From Cheilinus undulatus (taxonomy: Eukaryota; Chordata; Actinopteri; Labriformes; Labridae), in contig NC_054869.1 in NCBI RefSeq assembly GCF_018320785.1, positions 19,416,698-19,480,697 of the forward strand: a stretch of 64,000 nt of DNA, written 5' to 3'. Within the stretch, counting starts at the first letter, position 1, and the number at the start of each line of letters is the position of its first letter. Below the pieces are notes generated by a model. The model was not told the DNA's origin, made no database searches, and saw nothing but the letters and a program-made list of their open reading frames with translations. Shown piece by piece: positions 9,801 to 21,900 of the stretch. The translations under genes were made by a program, and so were the position numbers.

Positions 9801-12394
9801 ACTGTTGACAAAAAGGTCTGCTGTCCAGGTAATGTTTTTAGCTTACTTGTTATGCAGCCAACTGACAATTCAACACATGAGCAGTTTAAAAATCATGTTT
9901 AAACATGTGGTTTTCTATTTCTGTCTATGCTTTTTATACAATTTGTTTAGACATGTTTGAAGTTTTGTTATTAACGTAAAAGATAATGGAGCTATGTGGA
10001 GACAAGAAACAAGCTGTACATATTCAGATGTTTTTTTCTCTATTGTAGGGGACATTTTGTCAGTTGTTGTCGATATCTGCAACTCCTCGTCCAAGGATAT
10101 TAGACCAAAATTGCAGTTATTCCAGAGAGAAATCTACCGCGCAGAGGGCTCCACCACCAGCAGCGAACTGTCTCATGGCAAAATTGTAGAAAAATATATT
10201 GCACAAAACTCACAGAAAACTATCTTCTGCCAGCTGAGGGTTCCTGTAGATGCTGTTCACAGCATCAACAACTGTGAAATCATCACAGTGGAATATTTCA
10301 TCAGGGTGAGTATTAATGTCAAAGAGGTGTAGCAATGCATCCACTCATATACAACATACGTTGATACTGCTCTTTGACAATTAATCCAATGTTTCCTGGG
10401 ATCAATTTTAAGACAATAAACATGTTTATATCCTTGAAGGGGTAAATTAAGTCAGTGGGCTATGATCATAACTCTGTCCAAAAGAATTCACAAACTCTGC
10501 TAAAACTGACACTCAAGTATGTTGTTATATCATGTAAATGATGCATATTGACAGTAAATCACAAAAGAAGTGTAGAAATTGAGTTTTTGATGGAGTCACG
10601 GTTATAAAGCTCTAACACAGAATCAGGTGATAAATTACATGTACGGTTTATAAAGTTACACAAAAGACAGGGTCTGTGTTGACTAGTAAGGACTAATAAT
10701 GTTCTGCCATCAGAAAACTATAATTATCTGATCAAAATTAATTTCAAATTAATTCAACATTGTTTTTTTCTTAAGTCAAAAACAAGGAATAATCGAATAA
10801 TCTTTTAATAAAAAGATTTGACATAAGTAAAAAAGGAGTAAAGCGTATCTAAATGAGTTGAAATTATGTTGTGGAAAATTGGTAATATTTTTTTTCTATC
10901 ATGCGTTAATAACAGTCAACCCACATTTGATCAAAGTCATCTTTATTACCTCCGCCAAGGAGGTTATGTGATCGGGTGGGTTGGTCAATTTGTTTGTTCG
11001 TTTGTTAGCAACATAACTCAAAAAGTTGTGGATGGATTTTCAGGAAATTTTCAGGAAATTTCAGAAATGGCATAAGGAAGAACTGATTCGATTTTGAGAG
11101 TGATCCCAATCACTGTCTGGATCCAGGAATGTTTTTAAAAGATTATTTACTATTGGGAGATGGGGCTAATGGCAGAGGTCTGCACTGTTACCACTTTACA
11201 CCAGGAGATGGCGGACATGAGTAACTTCAGTCCCAGCAGCATTCTGGGTGTGTTTCTATACAAAGTTTTGGAGTTTATAGAGTTTGAAAGGCGCATGCCT
11301 GGTTGAGGAGACGAGTCGGAGCGTAACAGAGAGAAGGACAGCAAATTGTAGCGAGAAGACTCACAATGCTGGGAGGAATAGAGGAATATTCACCCTCTGC
11401 CATGATTTTCGGTCGTCCGGTGAGACTATGGGTGCTTCCGCCATGACAGTCCACCCGTAGCGAGGCCAATGCTTTTCCTCACCATGTCTCCACCCCACAA
11501 GAGGGAGTAATCAGCGAATTCGATTTTGGGAGTGATCTGATCACTGTCTGGATCCAGGAATATTTTTAAAGGATTCTTCACCATTGGGAGATAGGGCTAA
11601 TGGCGGAGGTCTGCACTCTCTGAGTGCTTTTCTAGTTTGATTCTAATATTTCCCAATTTTACACACTGCACCTTTAATGAGTGGTGGTTTTACTCTAATT
11701 ATTTATTGTCTACAAATATTTGACTTCTTTTTTCCTTTTTTCTGTTCCCTAGGCATATGTGGACATCAGTTTTACCACTGGTCCAGAGGTAGAGCTCCCA
11801 GTGGTGGTTATTCCCAACAGATTTGCGTCCCAAATACATGAGGCTATGGGGCCTGACCCCAGTTACACTAACTCCCCTTTGCCTGCATACCCTACAGGAC
11901 GTTATCCTGTACCTACCAGTCCTAGTGCCCCCTTTCGGCCTGGACAAGCTTTGGGACCTTACCCTGACAGCCCTGCTAGGGCTCCCAGTTACAGTGACTC
12001 CCCTCCCCCAGCTTACTCTCCAGGACCTTATCGTGCCTTTTTTTACTCTGGACAGACTATGGGGCCTAACCTAGCTGAAGCTGTTGGAGGCTGTGACTTC
12101 CCTCCTCCAGGATCTTATCCTGCACCCACAGATCAAGATGCTTGTGGATTCCCAGCACCAGTTCATACTCAACCTGCACCTTTAAGAAGTGGCTTTAGTG
12201 ATCAGTGGCCTCAACAGCCTCCTCCTTATGGTGACCCTCCTGCAGCTTTCCATCCACTAGCCCCCAGTGCTCAGCCTCAGTTTCAGCAGGGAGAAAACCC
12301 TCCAGATTATTTTTCCATTAACTCCCCTCCTACTTACCAACAGCACAGACACGGTGGAACGATAGCATTGAGATTTGACGTACAGCAGATATGA
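6814..12394 (+). CDS. Arrestin domain-containing protein 3-like (alpha-arrestin), six exons, 484 aa
   Basis: Exons are 6814-7093, 9321-9378, 9476-9617, 9753-9828, 10049-10305 and 11753-12394. All have AG/GT borders, phases agree, and the total is 1455 nt. Exons 1-4 (residues 1-185) form the arrestin N-domain: FKLTYDAPNEDNTF, GDTITGTLTFTLTSDTKVKS, RFKFQIPPG, GCNGDITYMLEAKI. Exon 5 and the start of exon 6 (residues 186-300) form the C-domain, ending AYVDISF..LPVVVIP. The rest is a Pro/Ser/Tyr-rich tail with PPxY motifs at 356-359 (PPAY), 427-430 (PPPY), 454-457 (PPDY) and 463-466 (PPTY). In this family PPxY motifs bind WW domains of NEDD4-type ubiquitin ligases and link them to membrane cargo, on endosomes and at the plasma membrane. 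I chose ATG 6814 because the pseudo-exon at 3472 shares the MSxW start; an in-frame GTG at 6808 lies just before it. Debris of sister copies upstream indicates a tandem cluster. Which teleost ARRDC paralog it is cannot be settled here. Confidence 0.87.
7650..7935. repeat. Putative short DNA-transposon remnant (MITE)
   Basis: In intron 1 of the arrestin gene. The ends CACATTCACACTGCAG and CTGCAGTGTGAAAGTAG are roughly inverted, and the interior is AT-rich with no coding capacity. This fits a fish hAT-type MITE; no target duplication was identified. Confidence 0.3.
8258..8286. repeat. (TA)n microsatellite
   Basis: A TA-dinucleotide tract directly abuts the left end of the Tc1-like element. TA is the target of Tc1/mariner transposons. 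Confidence 0.8.
8287..9098 (-). mobile_element. Tc1/mariner element, 3' part, truncated
   Basis: In intron 1 of the arrestin gene, on the - strand. The left end (CAAAAAATTAGAATATCATG) is a Tc1 terminal repeat. The - strand frame 9057-8704 shows the transposase C-terminal half: FIFQQDLAPAYTAKGTKSWF carries the second catalytic Asp, and DWPANWPDLNPIENLWGIV carries the third acidic residue (Glu). The catalytic core before QQD is mostly lost and homology stops around 9098, so the element is truncated and inactive. Part of intron 1 length is due to this insertion. Confidence 0.85.
10945..11640 (+). repeat. Dispersed SINE-like repeat with internal duplication, in arrestin intron 5
   Basis: It starts CCTCCGCCAAGGAGGTTATG, continues ACATAACTCAAAAAGTTGTG and TGTCTGGATCCAGGAAT, and ends GGCTAATGGCAGAGGTCTGC (about 11192). 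The second half is repeated at 11510-11640, ending TGAGTGCTTTTCTAGTTT. About 310 bp of other GC-richer sequence (11193-11509) lies between. The same family occurs in inverse orientation at 60876-61113. It is a common fish interspersed repeat whose class I cannot name. Confidence 0.65.
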
Positions 12395-12589
12395 TGTTTT
12401 CACCGAACACAGGACCTGTTCCTCATCCCCCAACGCTTAATTTATCCTCTTGTGAGTGAGAGAGAAATCTTTGACATTCTTCACATTTGCAGTTACCTGG
12501 TGCTGGTCATGATGATCTTAAAACTAAATATTGAACCAGTGCCTCCCCCACTATTTTACTGCCACTGTGTCGTATCTTCAATTATTCTC

Positions 12590-13085
12590 TTCAAACAGGT
12601 GTTGAACTGGACCAACTGAAATGGGCCAAAGTTATTTCAATATTTAAAACCCATGATCAGTCCATATTTTCAAATTATTGACCAATTAAATTTGGTTGTT
12701 TTTCCAAAATAGTTTACCATAGATTAGTCAAACACCTAACGGACAATAACTACATCAGTATGGATTCTTTGAAAATCCCTCCACCTTTGATCTAATTTGC
12801 TTCCACAATATCTACAGCTTTAGATGATAAGGAATATACAGTTGGAGTTTTTATTGACTCATCTTAAGCCTTCCACACTGTAGGTTAAAGAGAGTTATAA
12901 GCTAAGCCACAGGCTCATGTGGTGTCTGGTGTTGAATTTGATTGGTTTAGAAGTTACTAGCAGGAAAACATGTTGTTTGCACTGAAGCTAGATCATCATA
13001 CAGTAACATTACAGTGTGGTGTTCCACAGGGCTCTGTACAGAGCCCTTTTTTATTCCTTACATGACTTGCATATATCAAAAGAAG
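12590..13085 (+). mobile_element. L2/CR1-type LINE reverse-transcriptase relic
   Basis: With stops read through, the + strand shows RT signatures in order: WAKVISIFKTHDQS and SNY.PI (finger region), DDKEYTVGVFIDSS.AF (catalytic motif A position, first Asp retained), then CGVPQGSVQSPFLF (motif B). Several in-frame stops and a missing stretch between motifs show decay. It lies just downstream of the arrestin gene and is not part of it. Confidence 0.7.
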
Positions 13086-13965
13086 CTTTTTCCAAAGTGA
13101 AATTTTAACTCGGTTCTTATACCACCTTCAATGCTGCAGTTATTTGACAGTGTTGATTCATTCAGTGTTTGTCCACCTCAGTTGATCTAAGGTCTGTCCA
13201 ATACAATTTCAAATCTTGGGGTATGTAGCTTTTCCCATGATGCCCTGTGCAGAGTGTTTAAATTTGTTTAGATGTCTTTTGATGCTACTGTTGTACAGTT
13301 ATCAACTGCTGGAATATCTGCTCCTGTTTCTGTTGGATTGTTGTTGTTTTTTTTTTAATGTTGAACACTACTGCACCATGAGTGTAGTTGTTCACTGAGT
13401 TAGACACTTCGCACCTGTGGAGTTGGGACGGTCAGTTTGTAAAGACAGTCATCACTTAAACCTGCTGAGGTAACCTCATTTAAAGGTAAAATTAAGAGCA
13501 TATCAAAGGTGCACAGAAATATATCAGTTACTAATACTGTAAATGCTTGAAACACCTCCAGTGAGAATTATATAATAATAATAATAAAGTATGCTTTAAT
13601 GAGTCAGAAGACAACACTCAGGGAGATAAAATCTAATACTATTACAGAACTTGGGATCTGTAATAACACTAGCAGTTTTGCTGTGTAGAGTTGATTTGTT
13701 TTAACATAGGAGAAAATTATCAACAGTACTGAGAGTAATTTTAACACTTTTTAAAGATATTCAACCTGTATTGTTAACTTTTTATCACACTAAACTTTTG
13801 CTCTTTTTAAAGTTAATTTAACTCTTTAATTTTAATGCTAGGGAAAGAGTAAATTTAACACCAATTCATTTTTTGATCTCAAATACAGCTTTATACTTGA
13901 CTCTTGAAGTGTTACTTGAACACTGTAAAATAAACTTTTTACTACTATTTGTATCACAGATGAAG
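13086..13965. other. Intergenic stretch, AT-rich
   Basis: No gene recognised. It includes an (ATA)n tract at about 13568-13587 and several TTAACACT-like motifs at 13700-13920. Confidence 0.35.
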
Positions 13966-14065
13966 ATGAACACAGCAAAATCATTGCACAGTGTGGTGTT
14001 TCACAGAGCTCCACACTGAGCCCTCTTTTACTCCTGAATGACTTCCCTTTAATATCCAAATAAGC
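13966..14065 (+). mobile_element. Short LINE RT fragment (motif B)
   Basis: The + strand reads IIAQCGVSQSSTLSPLLL, a second, diverged copy of the CGVPQGS motif region seen at 13010. About 100 bp can be recognised. Confidence 0.5.
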
Positions 14066-14369
14066 TTTTTCATTTTAACACATAAAAAGATGAACACAAG
14101 TTAACTACTTGCATGATTGACTTCTGGTTCAAATGCAATTAAATATTTCTTAATGTTGAAATGAGTGTTTATATGATCGTCAAGCCTACATGTAAAACTC
14201 TGATATGTTTTTTATTCATAGCAAGCTCACCTGGAGAAGGCATTCAACATCTGAGCCCTATAAAGTGGCAAATAAAAATGTGATGATGTAATGTGCAAGA
14301 TACATCTTGTCAAGACAAACCTTGTGGATTTGTATTACAGTATGTCTTATCCTTTTATATCTCAAGGCA

Positions 14370-14805
14370 ATATAGTAGCGGATACAATGGGAAAAAAACA
14401 ATAGCCCTTCCAACTCATTACTGCAAAATAAATTTCTCCAAATTGTTACGTACTCCATCTGGAATCCTTATACTGCTCATTTATTTCTGCTCACTTAAGC
14501 CTGCAATTATAAGCAGATTTCATGTAAATACACTGCAAAAAGGCACATTTATTTTTTCTGTTCCTCAGCACTTTATCTCCTAAATCCTTTAACACCTTTT
14601 TGTGACTATGTCTGAGATCCACTATATCATACCAGATCTGATGATCTTCAACATAAGATCATAAAGATCTTAATCAAGTGCTTTTATTAGTATACAGAAA
14701 TATATGAATGCATGCTTAAGAAAAACAATCGACTGATTGTAAGGTATTATCTTACCGCTGATAGACTCAATATCTAAATTTTGTTTGTATTTTGTTGCAG
14801 TGTTT
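14370..14805. repeat. Duplicated non-coding block, copy B (locus duplication)
   Basis: Same-orientation match to 410-905 (see that entry). It sits about 2 kb beyond the arrestin stop codon. Confidence 0.65.
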
Positions 14806-15995
14806 TTGTACTGGTGTTAGGTGGGATCCTTTTATGAGCTGTTGGGGGTCTCTTTTGGCTCACCTGTGCATTTTTATTTCTTTTGCACAAATAATATGCT
14901 TTCATCCATTTGCAACTTGCACACACTAAAATAACTTTATTTTCGTTGGCTGTATGCAATAGTGGTCGAAATTCTTTGTGAGAAGCAATAAAATGAACAA
15001 AATGCTTGGTTTTTTCCCTTATTTGTTCAAGTAGAGAAATGCAAGCCACATTTTTGGGCTGAAAAGGGATTGCATGATGCAGAGGGGAGGGCACAGGAAG
15101 TCTAAAAAAGAAGCTAACAGGGAGATACAATCTTTCTGCAAGTAAAAAAAAAAGAGGATATACACTGGGCATGACTGAACATGTTCAGAGAAACAAGTCA
15201 GGTCATGTCAGTGATAAAACACAAATCTAATTTGTCTTTAAAGAAAACGAAATATTGTTTGAATAACTGAATCAGTGTCGACTGCTTTTGTTCTTGCACT
15301 TTGTGGTGCATCATTAAAGAGAAAAAACATCATGTGACCACGCAGGCCCCAAAAGCTGTCCCATTCCTCACAGTTACGACTGGGAAATTCTTTTTAGCTT
15401 TGCACACTGTTTTCTCCTCATAGCAGATTTATGCTCTTTAGATCTAATTGGTAGTCTATGCAGTTGTAGCGCACTGGTTGTAACATTTTTGTGCTTTCTT
15501 TAGTGGTAAACAAGGAATGCTATAAAAGGGAAGGAATGCCTATGAGTAAAAAAAAAAAAAAAAAACAGATTTTCCAAAGGGTTAAAAACGAAGCATACAA
15601 AATAGTGATTTATAACCTCAGGATAAAGAGAGGTTCAGTTGTAATGTTTTAATAACAGAGAGCTGTATTGTGCAGGCTACACAGAAATAATAAAGAGTGG
15701 TTGAATCTCACATCACAAATTTACCCTTTTTTAAACTGCTTTGCTTCTTTTACAATATCAGAGCATTTTTAGACTGTGAAGCATGAACGCCCCCTTGCTA
15801 TTGTTGTTTGGAGGAATGCATGTATCCTCCCATAATGTCTGTTTTCCTCCCTCCATTTATCCAAGTGATGGCCACACAGAGGGAGGTTGTTGAAAGTTTT
15901 GCTCCGCCTTCATACACTTGCTTCTGCTGAGAATTACATGCCTGCTGAATTGTACGGGAAACCTCGAACTAAATGAGCTTGATAAGACCATCGCC
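14806..15995. other. Intergenic stretch and 5' flank of the lectin-like gene
   Basis: No gene recognised; an A17 tract lies near 15549. The last roughly 150 bases before the ATG at 15996 probably hold the promoter and 5' UTR of the next gene, but no TATA box is evident. Confidence 0.35.
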
Positions 15996-18900
15996 ATGAT
16001 ACGAAGACTGTCGTGTGTCTGTTTGCTTTTATTTGTACTGTTCAAAGGTAAGACGATTATTGTACTTTTGCCAATTCAGCTAGCAAAAGGGCTACAGCAG
16101 TTCTTTACATTAAGTTTGATGGTGTACGACTCAAGGAGGCGACAATGTCAAACTGAAAGGGAGGTGACCGTTTGAAACAATTTTTATAAGTTCACATGAA
16201 CTTCAGCAAATAGAACAAGTAGCGTTAGCTGCACAACTTAACGTCACGTGACGCAGCAGGAAAAGTTTTAGGTTAACGGTCAACATGAGCTTAGTCAGAC
16301 ATTTGTGTGGTGGGTTGTTAACTAAAACGTATCTAAACAAAAGTCACCTGCTAAGGCTAACAGGTAAAACCTTCCTCATAATTATATAGTTAGCCGCTAG
16401 CTAGGTTAGTAGGCCTACTTGCTACTTAAACCTACTATAAAAAACACTGTAGCTGGAGCAGCCTAAATCAGTGGTTCTCAACTGGTGGGTCGGGACCTAA
16501 AAGTGGGTCGTGAAGCTGGTGTGAATGTGTGCCAAGAGAAAGCAAAAAATATGACTAAAAAGTCTGTATGTATAACAGGGTTATTAAAGTTAAGTTAACT
16601 AGATAACTAAATAATTTCAGTGAACTGAAACTAAAGTAAGCAAAGACCCTCAAACTTAATTCTGCTTTCTAAACTAACTTAAATAAAGGTAGAGAAGAAA
16701 TTTCCTTCGTTTTAATCTTGACAGTAGCACACTTACTGTACATCCAAGCCTGGGGAGTTTAAAATTGTTAGAGTTGATTGAAGAAAACTTCATACAAACA
16801 TCAAAATTGAATAAATAAAATAAAAGGGGAAGAACTCTTATTGGTCTTGATCCTGGCAGCCCGTATTGCTGACAAAAGTAAAACTAATAATAACTAAACT
16901 AAAATGAAGAATTGATGCAAAATAAAAAACTTAACCAACAAACCAGCTGTAAAACTTATTAAAAGTAACCTGATATTTTTTTTTTTTTTTTTTTAATGAA
17001 AAACTCCTTAAAAATAAAAACTAATTAAAAAACCCAAACTTTTATAATCTTGGTGGTATTGAAGCCTAAAGTGGATTTAAAGTGGGCTGAACTATTTGGG
17101 AAAATAATCTAAACTGTTATTTATTTCCCCTTAATTTTGCAATTGTATTTTAATATGCAGTTATATTTAAAATCCTCATCTCTTGCTGACTTTCAACACA
17201 CTTTTTTCCTTCTCAAAGTATTGATTCAGGCATCGTTTAGGCACTGGTAAAAACTTTTGATTTAGCACTGGTATGAGAAAAAAGTCAAACGATACCCATT
17301 CCTACTCTTGTAACCCACATACAGCAGTGTTAATTTTGTTGACTGATTATTTTCGTTATAGTTTTCGTTAATAGCCTTTTTTCCCCTGACGAAAACAAGA
17401 CCGTAACTAATAAAAACAAGTGCACATGGACAAAAACTAAAACTAAATTTACTGACATTTTAGTCAACAAATAAAAATGAGACGAAAATGTTTGACAGAG
17501 ACTTGATCCAATCAGACCTAATTTTGTCATGTAGAAAGTAGGGGCAAGTTAGGCATATATCCAATCACAGCTACTTTGGCTGTGTGGAAAGGTGGGATGA
17601 GATACGGGGGAGATCCAATCACAACTGCCTTAGCTGCGTGGTAAGTTGGGGAGAGATCCAATCAGTCAACTAAATTTACTCTAAATTTCGTTGAAATTTG
17701 GGAATGTTGGGAAGTTTTGTCAACTAAAACTAGACTAAAACTAAAACAATTTAGATTACTAAATTATGACTAAAACTAAAAGATATCTTTTGGCAAAAGA
17801 CTATAACTAAAACTAAATTAAAAAGTGCTGTCAAAATGAACACTGACATACAGTACCTCTGTGGCTGACCAGTGGGACTGGACTACACTTTGGGAAGCAC
17901 TGGAGTAGCATATTTGGCCCATTTATGTCAATATCTTTACTAAGGATATCCCAGACACACATTATTGGGTAATTTATTGTTTTAATAATAAAAAAAATCA
18001 GACAGACTTAAAGCATACTTTCCAAATTGCAAAAATATGTTGGAACCATTTGGAAAAGTGGATGGAATTGTTGAGAAGCAAGGGTTTCCTTGCCACTTAT
18101 ACCCGCTTTTGTTGCCAAAAGATTTGTACAATCTAGACAGTGCCCTCTCTCTCCCTTATTCCTCTCTCTTGGTTATGGTTATGACTGAAGACCATTAGGT
18201 TTACTTTTTGATACCAACTGTCATTAGAATAATGGAAATGTGTTAATTTTTTAAAATATTTTTTTTGGGGGGGGGTTGCCTTTTTTGCTGGAGACAGGAC
18301 AGGAAATATGGGGGTGAGAGAGTGGGGGAAAGGCATGCACCAAACAGCACCAGGATCAGGACCTGAACCTGTAGCCAGTGACCAAGGACTGTAGCGCCTC
18401 TGTATGGGAGCCTTCTCTACTAACCGAGCTTAACTGGCGCCCAGATTTTACAATTATGAAACACATTGTATTTATCTAAATCCAATCTAAATTTATTCAT
18501 AAAGGCACAATTAAAAACAACAAATAGAAGAAGAAAATGCTGTACAATGAGAAACTAAAAACAATATAAACACAATACTAAACTTAAAACAATAAGTAAG
18601 GCAATTTGTGTTTGGTACATTAATTCTTTGTTGTAACAATGCTTCTTGGTAATGAATCTTATACTGTTGGAAAGCCTGTTTATTACCCTTTTAAAAGATG
18701 CCACATTTGTAAGGATCATGCATTTGTGGGATGAGCAGCAGAGCTGAGTGTGTGGGTTGCGCCCATGAAAAATGTGCCAAATCTCCTGGGTTAAAAATAC
18801 TTAAACTGATTAAAACAAAGTTTCACAAGACAGCATTATTTTTAAATCTGAAGTCAGATTATGCACCACATGATTTCCAAGAAGCAGGAAAGTTTCAAAA

Positions 18901-21900
18901 TACCACCTATTCAATGGAATTGATCATTGTTTTCATGTTCTGTGAAGACTATAGTACACACTTTAAAAAACATCAGATGGTTAAAGCAGTCTATTGTTTC
19001 TATAGATATCTTTTATTTAGTTATAATATAAAGTGTTTAGCAGACCAACTGTCATTGGTGCTGTATTTCAAAAATGCTGCTCAGAATACAAATTAAGCTG
19101 CATGACCTTGCACTAACTTAAACCAAGACTGTAATTTGCTTCCTTCCAGTATCACAGGGTTTAATGATTCTGAGTTAGGATTCATGCTTGTACACTATAT
19201 TTTTTATGTTCCCTCCACAGAAACATGTGGCTTTAAAGTCCAGAACAAACTGCTCGGGAAATGCCTGCAGGTACAAGAAGGCTCTTTTGGCGGTAGAGTG
19301 TCTCTGGCTGACTGCAGTCCATATTTGGCATTACAAGAATGGAGGTGGCTCCCAGAGAGTCAAGCTCTTAGCAGCCACCACACCGGGGAGTGTTTGACTG
19401 CACCAGGAGAGCAGTATGAAGGAGTCCTATTGCAGCCCTGCGTCTTTCATACTGAAAGAGATGAAGCTGGTGATGAAGCATTGGGAAATGACAGAGAGGC
19501 AAGGAGCCAAGCATGGTCCTGTTCCAAGAAAGGACACATCACTCTGTTAGGGAGGGGGCTGCACCTGAGTGCCACACAAGAATCCACTTTGGTCTTCCTT
19601 TCGAGGGAACATAAGCAGGTATGTAGTATTTTAGTAAAAGAATGAGGTTCTTGTCATTTTGTTAGAAAATCTGAGAATACCATAAACAAGACAAAAAGAA
19701 TCTTAATCTACATTTTAGAATACTTTTACTCTGTGACTGTGAGTAGATAAACTTTCCAATACTGAACGTTCTTTTGGCTCACTTTCTTCAAAGCAGGGCA
19801 GCAGGTGGCGTACTCTTGACAACCAGACATTATGCAGTGGGAGAGACGTTAAGCTCAACCATCACCAACCACTCCATCATCTAAAAAAATCTCCAGAACC
19901 TGAGGGTTTTCCAAGTGCAGTGTCTGATATGCACAAACAGGCTGAACCAGGTAAAGACCCGTAAACATCTTGTTATTAGTAATTTACTGAGTGCTGACTT
20001 TCTCTTATGTGTACCCCTAATAAAAGGGATATTCAGTCATACACAATATTCAAATCTGATCTAATCTGATGACTAATGAGCAGTATTAACTGGCTGACAA
20101 AATAAACACCCATCTTCATATTTTGATTGAAAAAAATGGTAACCACACATCTAAAAGGGTACATCACTGGTACAAGGCTGGGGTAGTTTGTATGAGCAGA
20201 GAGGGTGAGCTAATCTAAACCATGCAGATGTAGTTTATGTTATCAGGGATTGTACTGGGGAAGATCTTATGTGAACATTCATGTTAATGATGGCCTGACC
20301 ATGACAGAACAAATTTAAGACTGAAAAGAAATGAAATAGATATGAATGCGTCACATTTTTATTAATAGGTAGACTTCCTCTCACTCCAGTTTGCTATTGG
20401 CATCAGGGTAGGCAAGTGCACCACATGTGTCTTTTGCATCAAATCTGGAAAGTCTTCAGAGGAAGTCATTTGTGCAAAAAAACCTGTCTGTGGTCAGGAG
20501 CCTCACTTTCATTTTTCTAAGAACTGTGCCAGAATTGATTAATAATGAAAAGGCCTCTACTCATTAAAGTTTTAATGTCCTAAATTCTTTTATTGCATCA
20601 TCAAGGAGCCCCTAAGGACATCCTTCTTTACATTCAATAAGATTTACCTCATGATTGCGTTATCATGCAAAGCCATACATTTGGCCTTCATGATAATTTT
20701 TGGGATTCTGTATGCTGCATGTAGCTTCAGTCCTTTTTGCGCTGTGGTTTGTAGATTGGATTATTGCATGCCTGCTTCCCCTTCCAGGATCTAATTTAGC
20801 TAAGTGCGCTCTGCCAGATCAATATTTTCCTGGTCCTGGAAGAAAGCCAGCCAGTCCATGAAACAGCATCACAGTGGCATGTCAGGCCATGGACATGCTG
20901 ATTCATTTGGCCCTTATGCTGGGCTGGTTCTGCATGATCTTATTTCCGTCCCTCAACTGATGATGGACAAACAAACTGCTGCTCCCCTGTATCAAATGTT
21001 TGCTCCACCTTTGTCTCCAGCCAGAGAAAAGAAATAAAACCTGTAATCATCATATAGTGGTGACTTGTTTATTAACTTTCTTTTTTCTCATCTTTAAGTT
21101 GAAGATGTAATAGGTACAGAGGCCACAGAAACATATTCCCCAAAAGAGGACCCTCTTTCTTTCCTGAGCACCAAATCCCCTGCAGATCCCACCATGATCT
21201 TCTTCAGCATGGACTATGGTAGGTCAACAAAATCAAGTGAGTCCTTTTTCTGACGGAGTACAAACCTGGTCAGTTTTCCACCACTAGGTGGAGATAGATG
21301 ACAGAGAAAGTGAGAACCATGTTTACTCTGGGTGTGTTGGAATATCTGTAAAGGAGTTTCATTGGGCTTTTATTTGCACATGCATAGTCCTTTCAGAAAT
21401 GTAACAGATCTCACAAAGGAGTAAATGAGTGATGTGTTGCTTGGTCTGTATTGTGCACATTTGTTTAAGGCATGGGCTGGAAGATAACCATGTTGGTACT
21501 CAGCTCTCTGGCTCTGGTCCTGGGAGCAGTAATTCTTATCCTCAATGTTTACTCCAACAGGTGAGTGCCTTAATATGTATTTTACTTAAAAAAAACAGGA
21601 TTGATATTTAACTAAACCAACCTAACACATAGAATCATTTTTTTTAATCAGTGAATCATCTATATGGCAAAGTTAAACATGAAATGGCTTCTCTAGGGCT
21701 TGTATTTTTTTTATGTTGATATGAATCCGATACACTTTGTTAGTGTGTAGTAGATAGATAAATTTCAGGTTCATATGATTAGTTTTTTTAGCAGCTGATC
21801 AGCCTTGAAGCTTGATAAAGCTCTGATAGTTGGAGACCAATATCTATCAACCACTTCTTTATTAAACTCAACAAGCCATTTCTAAATCATAAAAACTAAC

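Larger units (their letters stand above)
16471..17905. mobile_element. Non-autonomous hAT-like element (outer), in intron 1
   Basis: The left end CAGTGGTTCTCAACTGG and right end TTTGGGAAGCACTGG are imperfect inverted repeats (right end reversed: CCAGTGCTTCCCAAA), a pattern typical of fish hAT ends. No transposase frame is visible. A second hAT-like MITE (17325-17845) is nested inside. No clean 8-bp target duplication was found for the outer unit. Confidence 0.45.

Noticed and set aside
18731-19096. 121-codon frame in intron 1 of the lectin-like gene
   Set aside because: It lies between well-supported exons 1 and 2; no domain, AT-driven composition.
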